From Bacteroidales bacterium (lineage in GTDB: Bacteria; Bacteroidota; Bacteroidia; Bacteroidales; F082): 64,000 bases of DNA. The stretch lies in the NCBI GenBank assembly GCA_017477425.1, contig JAFUVT010000002.1:62001-126000 (forward strand), written 5' to 3'. Made by a program: the position numbers and the translations under genes. Positions within the stretch are counted from its first letter, which is position 1, and the number at the start of each line of letters is the position of its first letter. Of this stretch, positions 1 through 8,788 are shown piece after piece. The notes beneath the pieces were generated by a model. It did not search any database, had not been told where the DNA came from, and worked only from the letters and a program-made list of their open reading frames with translations.

Positions 1-966
1 ATCAGTCCCGCCGTGAAGATGAACGTGGGCCTGCACTACTCCGCCTTTGCCGTGCAGAACAACTTCTACCACTCGTTGCAGCCGCGTTTCAGCATGAGCG
101 CAATGGTGGCGTCCAACTTCTCCATCAAGGCGGGCTATGCCTACATGACGCAATACATCCATCTGCTTTCGAACAGCAACATCACCATGCCCACCGACCT
201 TTGGGTGCCCGTTACGGCACGCATCGCCCCTGAAAAAGGACACCAATTCTCGCTCGGCGGCTTCTACGAAATGCCCGACTTGTTCGACATCTCGCTGGAA
301 GGCTACTACAAGCTGATGGACAACGTGTTGGAATATAAAGACGGCACCACGTTCTTTGGCACCAGTCAGGGATGGGAAGACAAGGTGAACTTGGGCAAAG
401 GCTGGGCCTACGGCGTGGAACTGCTCGTGCAGCGTTCCTTCGGCAAGACGACCGGCTGGATTGGCTACACTTGGTCGCACTCCAACCGCAAATTCGACCG
501 CGAAGGCATGGAAATCAACCACGGCAAGGTGTTTCCGGCCAAGTACGACCGTCGCCACGACCTCAGCATCACCGTGCAGCACAAGTTCAGCCCGCGTTTC
601 GACCTGTCGGCTTCTTGGGTCTTCAGCTCGGGCAATTGCGGCACCTTGGCCACGCAGACCTATCCGGGCGTGCCGTTGTATTTGATTGACCATTTTGGAA
701 GTATTTGGTACACGCCCACGGTCGGTGCCATCGAGCGCAACAACTACAGGCTGCCCGCCTACCATCGCCTCGACCTTGGCATGAACTTCCGCAAGCAGAA
801 GAAGCACGGCGAGCGCGTGTGGAACATCAGCATCTACAACGTGTATAACCGCCAAAACCCATTCATCGTCATGCGCGGCCTTGACGAAACGACAGGGACG
901 GTGCAACTGCAGCAAGTCAGCATTTTCCCCATTATTCCTTCCATTTCTTACGGATTCAAATTTTAA
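1..966 (+). CDS. TonB-dependent receptor, C-terminal part (5' end outside window)
   Basis: The frame is open from the first base, so this is the end of a gene that starts upstream. The 321 visible codons are rich in aromatic residues and alternate like outer-membrane beta strands, with the usual receptor phrases (a WIGYTWSHSNR-like strand, a DLSITVQHKF strand, a NISIYNVYNRQNP turn near the end). The product ends in a strand with terminal phenylalanine (ISYGFKF), the signal for outer-membrane barrel assembly. The N-terminal plug is not visible, so the substrate cannot be inferred. The next gene starts 4 bp downstream and encodes a DUF4249 lipoprotein, a common partner of such receptors in Bacteroidota, so the two are probably one transcript and one surface import or sensing complex. 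Confidence 0.85.
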   Translation: MSPAVKMNVGLHYSAFAVQNNFYHSLQPRFSMSAMVASNFSIKAGYAYMTQYIHLLSNSNITMPTDLWVPVTARIAPEKGHQFSLGGFYEMPDLFDISLEGYYKLMDNVLEYKDGTTFFGTSQGWEDKVNLGKGWAYGVELLVQRSFGKTTGWIGYTWSHSNRKFDREGMEINHGKVFPAKYDRRHDLSITVQHKFSPRFDLSASWVFSSGNCGTLATQTYPGVPLYLIDHFGSIWYTPTVGAIERNNYRLPAYHRLDLGMNFRKQKKHGERVWNISIYNVYNRQNPFIVMRGLDETTGTVQLQQVSIFPIIPSISYGFKF

Positions 967-970
967 AGCC

Positions 971-2023
971 ATGAAAACAAGACATATAGCATATATTATG
1001 GCGGTTTTAGCCTTGGCTGCCTGCACCAAGCCTCTCAAATTCCAAGGCGAATATGTCGACCCTCAATTGGTCGTCAACTGCATCGTGCAACCCGGCGAGC
1101 CCATCAAAGCAGTCGTCTACAAAAGCGATTTCGTTTACGATACCATCACTGATTATGAAATGCCAGAAGGGGCGCGGGCGTTCCTTTATGTGAACGGAGA
1201 ATCCAAAGGCGAAATGCAACATGGTAGCGACACGATTTTTTCCAATTATGGTTTGGATTATTATTATGTCACGCATCATTTTACCCACGACTATATACCA
1301 CAAATCGGCGATGTCGTCAAAATCAAGGTGACGGCACCAGGCTTTGACGAGGTGGAAGGCAGTTCGGAGCCCTTGCCCAACGAGCCTTTTGCCCGAATCG
1401 CCGAGGTGAGGATGACCGAGTGCGACTCCAATATGTCAACTGGGCATCACTACCCTATTCCTGACACCGATTCCACCTATATCGTATGGTACACGCATTA
1501 TCGGCAGCATTTGACCGTCACTTTGGAAATCACCGACCCCAATCCAGGAGCGTTAGACTATTATTGCCTTGAGGCCTCCATGCAACTTGTCGGCAATTGG
1601 ACCTATCCTGACGGCAGCGGGCCCAAGAACGAAACTGCACAAATAGAAAACATTTATTTCACTGACCCCATCATCGGCACCTCGACAGCGGAATTAGAGG
1701 ACCAATTTGGCGTCAACATTGGCTTGAGCAACCGCTCGAAAAGCACCTTCAACGATGCCACTTTCGATGGCAGCTCCTACCGTTTGAGCCTTCCCATGGT
1801 TATCAGTACGCTCTTCAAGGCCAACGACAGCATCAATGCCTACGTTGACATCAAGTTGCGCCACCTGACGGAAGGCGCGTACAACTACTACGGCACCATC
1901 ACTTCAGGCAACGCCTATTCGCAATACTACAGCGAGCCCGTCAGCGTGTATTCCAACGTGCAGAATGGTTTCGGCTTGGTCGCTGGCAGCAACGACAAGA
2001 CCGTCAGTTTTCCGGTTTGGTAA
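971..2023 (+). CDS. DUF4249 family lipoprotein
   Basis: This encodes 350 residues. The start at 971 is chosen because it gives a clean lipoprotein signal ending in LALAAC, with Cys18 as the likely lipidated residue; a longer frame exists upstream but overlaps the receptor gene. After the signal come segments typical of DUF4249: a VDPQLVVNCIVQPGEPI strand, an Ig-like first half and a beta-rich second half with Tyr/Ser-rich strands ending SFPVW. Proteins of this family sit next to TonB-dependent receptors and are thought to be periplasmic or surface accessory factors; the exact role is unknown. The gene abuts the convergent amidase gene with no spacer. Confidence 0.8.
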   Translation: MKTRHIAYIMAVLALAACTKPLKFQGEYVDPQLVVNCIVQPGEPIKAVVYKSDFVYDTITDYEMPEGARAFLYVNGESKGEMQHGSDTIFSNYGLDYYYVTHHFTHDYIPQIGDVVKIKVTAPGFDEVEGSSEPLPNEPFARIAEVRMTECDSNMSTGHHYPIPDTDSTYIVWYTHYRQHLTVTLEITDPNPGALDYYCLEASMQLVGNWTYPDGSGPKNETAQIENIYFTDPIIGTSTAELEDQFGVNIGLSNRSKSTFNDATFDGSSYRLSLPMVISTLFKANDSINAYVDIKLRHLTEGAYNYYGTITSGNAYSQYYSEPVSVYSNVQNGFGLVAGSNDKTVSFPVW

Positions 2024-3127
2024 TCATTTCTTCAGCGCCTCTTCGGCCTGCTTGATGGTGCCACGTTCGCCGTTGATGAAAGCGACAACGAAGGCGTCCT
2101 TATAGCCCAAATTGCGCACTTCAGTTTGCCGTTTCATGGCCGCTTCTTTTGAGGTGAAATGCCCTGAAATGTAGCGGAAAGCGCCGTTGTACTCATAAAC
2201 ATCCACTTCCTTCACGCCGCTGAAGGCCTTGTCGGTGGAGCTGACTTTCTTGTCGCGGCTGGCAAACTGCACAGCGAAATAGGTATCGCCACTGCCGCTC
2301 GGCGTGCTAGGTTTTTCGCTGGCCACGGGTTTGCTTCCTCCTGAATGGTTCTCGGCCTCAAACTCGCGTTTGTAGTCCTCGAAAGCCCGATAAAGCGCCA
2401 AAGCCATCTGGGTCTGGCCCTTTTCGGAGTTGAGGAACTGTTCTTCTTTTGTGTTATTGATGAAGCCCAACTCAACCAAAATGCTAGGCATCGAAGTCTT
2501 CCAAAGCACCAGGAAACCCGCCTGTTGTACACCACGGTCGTGGCGACCCTTGGCGGCAAACTGCTTCTGCATCTTGCCCGCCAAATCGAGGCTCTGGCTC
2601 TGGTAGAGGCTCTGCGAAAGCGAAAACAGGATATAAGCCTCGGTGCTGTTGGGGTCGAAGTTGTTGTAGGCATCGGTGTTGTCTTCCAGCAAGATAGAGG
2701 CGTTCTCCTTCTTTGCCACAGCGAGGTTCTTCTCGTTTTTCGACTCACCCATCACATAGGTCTCGGCGCCGTTGGCCGTCGTGGTGCCCTCGGTGGAGTT
2801 GCAGTGGATGGAGATAAACACGTCGGCGTTGTTGCGGTTGGCAATGGCAGCACGCTCGCTCAGTTCGACGAACTTGTCGGTGCTGCGCGTGTAAATCACC
2901 TTCACGTCGGGCAGGTTCTCCTTGATGTAGTTGCCGAACTTCTTGGCCACGGCCAAATTGACCGCTTTCTCGGTGGTAATCTTGCCCAAAGCGCCCGTGT
3001 CCTTGCCGCCGTGACCCGCATCGATGACGATGGTTTGAATCTTTTCGCCTTTTTGGGCCAAAGCGCACAAAGGCATCAGAAATATCAGGAATAAGACACC
3101 AAATCGCGAAATCTTTCGTTCTATCAT
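2024..3127 (-). CDS. N-acetylmuramoyl-L-alanine amidase with C-terminal SPOR-like domain
   Basis: This is a 367-residue exported murein hydrolase of the Amidase_3 family, which cleaves the bond between muramic acid and the peptide stem. The start at 3127 is chosen because it gives a signal peptide ending in CALAQ. Zinc-site motifs are present: VIDAGHGG (His39), a Glu in TTEKAVNLA (about residue 53), FISIHCN (about residue 107) and the catalytic Glu in LVELGFINN. The last 80 or so residues (FAVQFASRDKK to the end) look like a SPOR peptidoglycan-binding domain, as in other Bacteroidales amidases acting at the septum. It is divergent from the LptD-like gene, and the shared intergenic region holds a promoter box for each direction. 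Confidence 0.9.
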   Translation of the reverse strand: MIERKISRFGVLFLIFLMPLCALAQKGEKIQTIVIDAGHGGKDTGALGKITTEKAVNLAVAKKFGNYIKENLPDVKVIYTRSTDKFVELSERAAIANRNNADVFISIHCNSTEGTTTANGAETYVMGESKNEKNLAVAKKENASILLEDNTDAYNNFDPNSTEAYILFSLSQSLYQSQSLDLAGKMQKQFAAKGRHDRGVQQAGFLVLWKTSMPSILVELGFINNTKEEQFLNSEKGQTQMALALYRAFEDYKREFEAENHSGGSKPVASEKPSTPSGSGDTYFAVQFASRDKKVSSTDKAFSGVKEVDVYEYNGAFRYISGHFTSKEAAMKRQTEVRNLGYKDAFVVAFINGERGTIKQAEEALKK

Positions 3128-3159
3128 ATTGAGTTCGTTATTTATGCGCGAAGAAAAAC

Positions 3160-3167
3160 TATCTTTG
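3160..3167 (+). promoter_or_regulatory. -7 box (TATCTTTG) for the LptD-like gene
   Basis: TATCTTTG matches the Bacteroidota -7 consensus TAnnTTTG and lies 38 bp before the proposed TTG start at 3206. A clear -33 TTG is not evident. Confidence 0.5.
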
Positions 3168-3185
3168 CAGCGAAATTCAAGCGTA

Positions 3186-3193
3186 CAAAAATA
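3186..3193 (-). promoter_or_regulatory. -7 box (TATTTTTG) for the amidase gene
   Basis: Read on the minus strand this is TATTTTTG, a match to TAnnTTTG, 58 bp before the amidase start codon. It overlaps the leader of the divergent LptD-like gene, so the two promoters probably interfere. Confidence 0.45.
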
Positions 3194-3205
3194 ATCGTTT
3201 TCGCA

Positions 3206-6064
3206 TTGACAAAACGCACGACATATCAAAAATATTTCCCGAGGCTGGCCTTTTCTTTGCTTGCCGCAATGGTCGTGTTGTTTTTCGGATGCAAACAAAT
3301 GTCTCATATTGAGAAAGATAACCACGATTTCGAAACCGTGGTCGAGGACACCTTACCGCAGCGGATTGTGGACACGCTCGCCATCGTTTTGGACACGGTG
3401 GTGGCCACAGACACCCTTGTTGAGACGCAATTCATCGCGTCTCCCCAACTGGATTCAATATCTTTGGATACGATCGTTCAAGATTCCATCATCTACGATT
3501 CTTTGCGTTACGACACATTGAAACACACCCGTCGCGAGCGTATCAAGCCCCCTCGCTCGGGTTCGGCCATTGAGGTGCAGGTGATTTGTTCGGCCACCGA
3601 TTCGGTGTATCGCGACATGAACCAGAAAAAGATTTTCTATTATGGCGATGCCGAAGCCAAATATGATGACATCACACTGAAGGCCAGTTGTTTGGAATTC
3701 GACCTCGAAACCAGCACTTGTAAGGCCTACGGCATCTTGGACTCAATCGGCCAATGGCAGGGACGTCCCGTCTTCACCCAGGGCGAGTCGACCTTCGAGG
3801 CCAACGAGATGCTATACAATTTCAAGACGAAAAAAGGCATCATCACCAAGGTTTGGACCGAGGAACAAGGCGGTTATCTGCACGGCGAGCGCATCAAACG
3901 CATGGACGACAACACCATCAACATCCGCTCGGGCGGCTACACCACCTGCGACCTGAAGGAACACCCGCATTACCAGTTCAAGTTCACCAAGGCCAAAGTC
4001 ATCCCCGACGATAAAATCGTCACCGGTCCCATCTATATGACCATTTCCGACGTGCCGCTGCCCCTTGCCTTGCCTTTCGCCATGATTCCCAATACCAAAG
4101 GCAAGAAGTCGGGCCTCATCATCCCCACCTACGGCGAGTCGGCCAATCGTGGCTTCTACCTCGAAAACGGCGGTTATTATTGGGCCATCAACGACAACTA
4201 TGACCTGCAGGTCTTGGGCGACATCTACACCCGAGGCTCGTGGGGCATCAAGCCGACGTTCCGCTACAACAAACGCTATCGTTTCAACGGCTCGATGGCG
4301 CTGGGCTTCGCCGTCAACAAGATTGGCACCAAAGGCGCCGCCGACTATCAGGAGAGCAACGACTTCAAGATCCATTGGACCCATAAGCAAGATCCCAAAG
4401 CACATCCGAGATGCAATTTCTCGGCCAACGTCAACATTGTGAGCTCCAACTTCAACAAATACAACGCCCAAACCACCACCGACCAGCTGAGCAACACCTT
4501 CCAGTCAAGCATCAGCTATCAGACCAACTTTGCCGGGAAAGTCTACCTTACCCTCAACGCCAGCCACAGCCAGAACACCCTGACGCGACAAGTGACGGCT
4601 TCGCTGCCCGAAGTCACCCTGACAGTCAACACATTCTATCCGTTGAAAAACGTCGGCAAGGTGGGGAAGAAACGCTGGTACCAAAGCATGAGCATGGGTT
4701 ACACGATGAACGGCAAGGCCTACGTCAACGACGTGGACACCGTGCTCTTCAACGGCATCAAGGACGACTTTGGCGGCTGGGCGCGAAGCATGATGCGCGA
4801 CCACATGCAGATGGGCGTCAAGCACACGATGCCCATCAGCGCGACCATCAAGCTGCTCAAACATTTCTCGTGGACCAACTCGTTGACGCTCAACGACTAC
4901 ATGTATTTCAACCATTTCGAGAGGCAATGGATCCACGACACCGACTCGACGGGCCATCTGCAAACTGACACCATCTTCGGCTTCCGCAACCTGGTCGACT
5001 TCAGCGCCACCAGCTCGTTGACCACCAAAATCTACGGTATGGTCAACTTTGCCCAAGGACCCATCCGCGCCATCCGTCACGTCATCACGCCCAACATCGG
5101 CTTCACCTACCGTCCTAACTTCGGTGACCCGAAATGGGGCGTTTACGGCACCTACGTCGACGGCAACGGTGAGGAGCAAATCTACAACAAGTTTGAACGC
5201 TCGCTGTATGGCACGCCGTCGCAAGCCCAATCGGGGATGTTGACCTACAGCTTCGGCAACAACCTGGAAATCAAGGTGCCGTCGAGAAACGACACCATCA
5301 CGGGGGTGAAGAAAGTGCCTATTTTGGAATCGCTCAGCATTTCGGGCAGCTACGACATCACCAAGGACTCGCTTCAGCTTGCGCCCGTTTCCATTAGTGG
5401 GCGCAACACCTTCTTCAAGAAGTTGGTGGTCAGCTATCGCAGCTCGTGGGACCCTTATGCCGCCGACTCGCTAGGGCGCCGCATCAATCGTTTCGAAATC
5501 ATCGACAACGGTCGGCTGTTCCGCAAGCAGAACTCGTCGTGGACGTTCAGCATGAGTTACAGTTTCAACCAAAACGACCTCAAGAAGTTGCGAGGGCAAA
5601 AAGGCAGTCAGGAGCTGCGCGACGAAATCAACGAAAACGCCCGAAAGTCAGGCATGTTCGACCCCGATGAACTCAACGAAATCTTGGGCAATCCCAATGC
5701 CTACATCGATTGGACCACGCCTTGGTCGCTCTCCGTCAGCTACAACCTGACTTACACCACCTCGCTGGCTTATGCCGCCTTCATGGGCATTGCCACCAAC
5801 ACGCACGTGCACACCATCGGCCTCAACGGCGACATCAGCATCACGCCCAAGTGGAAAGTGACCTTCTCGACCGGTTGGGACTTCGTGGGCAAAAACATCA
5901 CCTACACCAGCCTCAGCGTCTACCGCGACCTGCACTGCTGGGAGATGCGCTTCAACTGGATCCCCATCGGCAGCTACAAAAGCTGGAACTTCACCATCAA
6001 CGTGAAGGCCCAGGCCCTAAAGGACTTGAAGTACGAGAAGAAGAAGGATTATCGCGACAATTAG
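3206..6064 (+). CDS. lptD: LptD-like outer-membrane LPS assembly protein
   Basis: The 952-residue product has an N-terminal membrane segment ending in LFFGC, a serine/aspartate-rich linker, an OstA/LptA-like periplasmic beta domain (roughly residues 115-260, starting near SAIEVQVICSATDS and including KIFYYGDAEAKYDD), and then a long aromatic-rich barrel to the C-terminus. This is the layout of the Bacteroidota LptD family, which inserts lipopolysaccharide into the outer leaflet. The proposed start is TTG at 3206; the only early in-frame ATG (3269) would leave a very short signal ahead of the cysteine, so TTG is preferred but not certain. The cysteine might make the N-terminus a lipoprotein. 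The length is close to the family norm of about 900. The gene is divergent from the amidase. Confidence 0.8.
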   Translation: MTKRTTYQKYFPRLAFSLLAAMVVLFFGCKQMSHIEKDNHDFETVVEDTLPQRIVDTLAIVLDTVVATDTLVETQFIASPQLDSISLDTIVQDSIIYDSLRYDTLKHTRRERIKPPRSGSAIEVQVICSATDSVYRDMNQKKIFYYGDAEAKYDDITLKASCLEFDLETSTCKAYGILDSIGQWQGRPVFTQGESTFEANEMLYNFKTKKGIITKVWTEEQGGYLHGERIKRMDDNTINIRSGGYTTCDLKEHPHYQFKFTKAKVIPDDKIVTGPIYMTISDVPLPLALPFAMIPNTKGKKSGLIIPTYGESANRGFYLENGGYYWAINDNYDLQVLGDIYTRGSWGIKPTFRYNKRYRFNGSMALGFAVNKIGTKGAADYQESNDFKIHWTHKQDPKAHPRCNFSANVNIVSSNFNKYNAQTTTDQLSNTFQSSISYQTNFAGKVYLTLNASHSQNTLTRQVTASLPEVTLTVNTFYPLKNVGKVGKKRWYQSMSMGYTMNGKAYVNDVDTVLFNGIKDDFGGWARSMMRDHMQMGVKHTMPISATIKLLKHFSWTNSLTLNDYMYFNHFERQWIHDTDSTGHLQTDTIFGFRNLVDFSATSSLTTKIYGMVNFAQGPIRAIRHVITPNIGFTYRPNFGDPKWGVYGTYVDGNGEEQIYNKFERSLYGTPSQAQSGMLTYSFGNNLEIKVPSRNDTITGVKKVPILESLSISGSYDITKDSLQLAPVSISGRNTFFKKLVVSYRSSWDPYAADSLGRRINRFEIIDNGRLFRKQNSSWTFSMSYSFNQNDLKKLRGQKGSQELRDEINENARKSGMFDPDELNEILGNPNAYIDWTTPWSLSVSYNLTYTTSLAYAAFMGIATNTHVHTIGLNGDISITPKWKVTFSTGWDFVGKNITYTSLSVYRDLHCWEMRFNWIPIGSYKSWNFTINVKAQALKDLKYEKKKDYRDN

Positions 6065-6100
6065 TTTAGAGTTTGCAGTTGTTCAGTTTGCAGTTAATCT

Positions 6101-6154
6101 CCGCTCATGTCATTCCTGCGGGGGCATGTGGGTGAGAGGGGAATCTATGAGCGG
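6101..6154. repeat. Imperfect palindromic element after the LptD-like gene
   Basis: The arms CCGCTCAT and ATGAGCGG (8 bp, perfect) enclose a 38-nt centre that includes G-rich sequence. Short copies of a GAGTTTGCAGTT motif lie on both sides (about 6069 and 6167). It fills most of the 203-bp gap and has no coding content; it resembles the dispersed palindromes found elsewhere in this window. Confidence 0.5.
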
Positions 6155-6232
6155 AATAGAAGTTTTGAGTTTGCAGTTGACGCTAATTTAAACAATTGAA
6201 CAACAAACAATTCATTATTCCAACAAATTTCC

Positions 6233-6240
6233 TATTTTTG
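6233..6240 (+). promoter_or_regulatory. -7 box (TATTTTTG) for the first T9SS redoxin gene
   Basis: TATTTTTG matches TAnnTTTG and ends 27 bp before the ATG at 6268. The intervening leader (CCTCAAACC...) resembles that of the next gene at 7663-7690, which supports a shared promoter layout of the two paralogs. Confidence 0.6.
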
Positions 6241-6267
6241 CCTCCTCAAACCAATAATTAATCACCT

Positions 6268-7599
6268 ATGAAAAAAGTATTTACCCTTCTCCTCGCGCTG
6301 GCCATCGGCTTTGGCCTGAAAGCGCAATGCCCCTACACTGAAGCCAGAGACTTTACGGCCACCGACGTGCATGGCAACGAAATCCATTTGTTCGACATCC
6401 TCGACGCAGGCCAGTATGTGCTCATCGACTTCTTCTTCACCACTTGCGGTCCCTGCCAGCAAGCCACCCCGAAGATTGTCGAATCTTACTATGCCTTTGG
6501 CTGCAACCAACACGACGTGTTCTATATGGAAATCGCCACGGGCGACAGCGATGCGGCCTGCCTCACTTGGGTTGAAACCTATGGTGTTGAGTATCCCACC
6601 ATCAGCGGACAAGCCGGTGGCACCGGAATTTGCAGCCAATACGGCATCCAGTCTTATCCCACCGTTATCCTCATCGCCCCCAACCACCAAATCGTCATCC
6701 AAGACCTGTGGCCCATCAACAATGCCCAGACGGTCATCTCGGCCTTGGAAGCCCAAGGTGTTGAGCAGCACGAGTGCGGCGAAGCACCTGTCGAGTGCGA
6801 CGCACCCGCCAATTTGACCGCCCTTCAAGAAGGCTCGGAAATCATGTTGGCTTGGGATGCCGTGGCAACGGCCGAGTCCTACAACCTTTACCGCAACGGC
6901 GAGTTGCTGGCCAATGTGGGCGAAAACGCCTACACCGACCGCGACCTTGCCTATCTGACCGAGTATTGCTACACCGTCACTTCCGTTTGCGACGGCGAAC
7001 TGGAAAGCGACCAAAGCAATGAGGCCTGCGCCACCTTCCTTGCCGAAACGCTGACGTTCAGCATGGACACGGTTGTTTTGGAATGGGGCGAAATGAGCTG
7101 GAATACGGTATACAACTACACCGATGACAATGTTACCGTTACGGGCGGTTGCGATGAATTGGGAATGATTGTTTTCAAGATTGGCGGTGAGTTTTTCACG
7201 TGCCAAACTCCTCCTTTTGATTTTGAAGTGCTACAAGGAGAATCTTTCCAACTTGGCGTTATTTGCAGCGATGTAATATCAAGCAAGGGCATTGTTCCTG
7301 ATGTGGTAACCCTATCAAGCAACCGTCCCGATGCACATTTCGTGGTCATGGTGGACGACACTTGGTCGGTGGAAGAAAACGGCCAAGCCATCAACCTCTA
7401 TCCGAACCCTGCCAACGACTTCGTGACCCTCAGTGGAGAGAGCCTTGGCACGGTGAGCGTCTTCAACGCCATCGGCCAGAAGGTGGACGAGTTTGAAGCC
7501 AACGGCAACGAGCTGCGCATCGCCACCAACCATTACGGCGAAGGCGTCTACTTCGTCAAAGCCAACGGACAGACTCTGCGCTTTGTGGTGACGCATTAA
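6268..7599 (+). CDS. Secreted thioredoxin-fold protein with T9SS sorting tail
   Basis: The 443-residue product has a signal peptide ending in GLKAQ. Residues 25-170 form a TlpA/AhpC-like redoxin domain with an intact CGPC active site (Cys60-Cys63) and a cis-proline-like SYPTVILI strand. Residues about 180-260 form a fibronectin-III-like domain (PANLTALQEGSEIMLAWDAV, SYNLYRNGELL). The last 75 residues are a type A T9SS sorting domain (INLYPNPANDFV ... GVYFVKANGQTLRFVVTH), predicting export across the outer membrane and surface attachment or release. It is the upstream member of a tandem pair with the gene at 7691. Its substrate is unknown; a role in extracellular disulfide chemistry is an inference from CGPC. 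Confidence 0.85.
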   Translation: MKKVFTLLLALAIGFGLKAQCPYTEARDFTATDVHGNEIHLFDILDAGQYVLIDFFFTTCGPCQQATPKIVESYYAFGCNQHDVFYMEIATGDSDAACLTWVETYGVEYPTISGQAGGTGICSQYGIQSYPTVILIAPNHQIVIQDLWPINNAQTVISALEAQGVEQHECGEAPVECDAPANLTALQEGSEIMLAWDAVATAESYNLYRNGELLANVGENAYTDRDLAYLTEYCYTVTSVCDGELESDQSNEACATFLAETLTFSMDTVVLEWGEMSWNTVYNYTDDNVTVTGGCDELGMIVFKIGGEFFTCQTPPFDFEVLQGESFQLGVICSDVISSKGIVPDVVTLSSNRPDAHFVVMVDDTWSVEENGQAINLYPNPANDFVTLSGESLGTVSVFNAIGQKVDEFEANGNELRIATNHYGEGVYFVKANGQTLRFVVTH

Positions 7600-7616
7600 T
7601 CAACCGATTTTTAGGT

Positions 7617-7653
7617 AAAAATGCGGGATAGAGCAATCTGTTCCGCATTTTTT
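7617..7653 (+). terminator. Rho-independent terminator
   Basis: The arms AAAAATGCGG and CCGCATTTTT are separated by 16 nt and followed by more T residues, 17 bp after the stop codon of the first T9SS redoxin gene. The next gene's -7 box begins right after it, so the two paralogs appear to be separate transcription units. Confidence 0.75.
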
Positions 7654-7654
7654 C

Positions 7655-7662
7655 TATCTTTG
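7655..7662 (+). promoter_or_regulatory. -7 box (TATCTTTG) for the second T9SS redoxin-like gene
   Basis: TATCTTTG matches TAnnTTTG, sits right after the terminator stem and ends 28 bp before the ATG at 7691. Confidence 0.6.
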
Positions 7663-7690
7663 CTCCCTCAAACCCAATAATTCAAGACAG

Positions 7691-8749
7691 ATGAAAAAAC
7701 GCTTACTCCTATTATTAATGACGCTGTGCTTCGGCTTCGGCCTGAAAGCACAAACGCCCGAAGTGACCGTCAACGTTGAGGAAGTCGATGAAACTTCGGC
7801 TTTGGTCACCATCATCCCCAACGAATACTGCGCCGTCTTCTACTACAACCTCCTCTCTGAGGCCGAGATGCAGGCGTGGATCAACTACACGGGCTTCGAG
7901 GTGGGCGAGATTTTGCGGGACTACGGCATACCAAGCGAAGAGACCGCAAGCCACTTCTTTGACGGGCTGGAGCCTGAGGTCGAATATTTCGTTTGGGTCG
8001 TTCCCGCCGATGCGCAAGGCAACCTCTACAATGTGCAGCAAGTGCCGCTCGTCGTCACGCCTACTCCCCCCGACATCATGCCCGACTTCACGGCCACCGA
8101 CATCGACGGCAACGAAATCCACCTCTACGACATTCTTGACGGCGGCCAGACTGTGCTGCTCAACCTCTTCCTCCGCGATGTCAACAGCGAGGAAATCATG
8201 CCTTTTGTCACCGAGTCGTACCGTCTGTTCGGCTGCAACCAAAACGACGTTTTCTTCATCGAGATTTGTCCACAGGACGAGGATGAAGCATGCCGCGCCT
8301 GGGCCGAACGTTTTGGCGTGACCTATCCGACCATCAGCCGCACGGGAGGTGGAAACGACATCGCGCAAAGCATTCCCGTGATCTACTATCCCACAGTGGT
8401 CATCATCAACCCCGACCATACCATGGCTTACCGCGATTTGTATCCCATCGAAGGCACTTTCACTATCGTCAACGCCTTGACGGGCTTGGGCTGCGAACAA
8501 CATGAGTGCACTGAAAATGTTGATGAAGACAACACTTCGGTCACGCTCTACCCCAATCCCGCCAATGATTTCGTGACCTTAATTGGCGAGAACCTCGGCA
8601 CGGTGAACGTCTATAACGCCCTCGGCCAAAAGGTGGAGGAATTCGTGGAAAACGGTGACGAACTGCGCATCAACACGACCCAATACGAGAACGGCGTGTA
8701 TTTCGTCAAGACGGGCGGACAGACAATGAAATTTGTGGTGAAACATTAA
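7691..8749 (+). CDS. Secreted redoxin-fold protein lacking CxxC, with T9SS sorting tail
   Basis: This 352-residue protein is a paralog of its upstream neighbour: same signal peptide end (GLKAQ), same redoxin opening (DFTATDIDGNEIHLYDI), same tail (YPNPANDFV ... GVYFVKTGGQTMKFVVKH). It differs by an extra N-terminal domain (about residues 22-125, TPEVTVNVEEVDETSALV, Fn3-like) and by having no Fn3 domain after the redoxin fold. The active site has decayed: where the neighbour has CGPC, this protein has VNSE (residues 164-167). It therefore cannot perform thioredoxin-type chemistry and is probably a binding protein. A small ACGCG/CGCGT hairpin follows the stop codon. Confidence 0.8.
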   Translation: MKKRLLLLLMTLCFGFGLKAQTPEVTVNVEEVDETSALVTIIPNEYCAVFYYNLLSEAEMQAWINYTGFEVGEILRDYGIPSEETASHFFDGLEPEVEYFVWVVPADAQGNLYNVQQVPLVVTPTPPDIMPDFTATDIDGNEIHLYDILDGGQTVLLNLFLRDVNSEEIMPFVTESYRLFGCNQNDVFFIEICPQDEDEACRAWAERFGVTYPTISRTGGGNDIAQSIPVIYYPTVVIINPDHTMAYRDLYPIEGTFTIVNALTGLGCEQHECTENVDEDNTSVTLYPNPANDFVTLIGENLGTVNVYNALGQKVEEFVENGDELRINTTQYENGVYFVKTGGQTMKFVVKH

Positions 8750-8788
8750 CGCGTTTCGCGTAATGACGACAAGCGACATCCTACCTAA

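Noticed and set aside
881-970. A longer DUF4249 gene starting at 881
   Set aside because: It would overlap the receptor gene by 86 bp and bury the lipoprotein signal that starts at 971.
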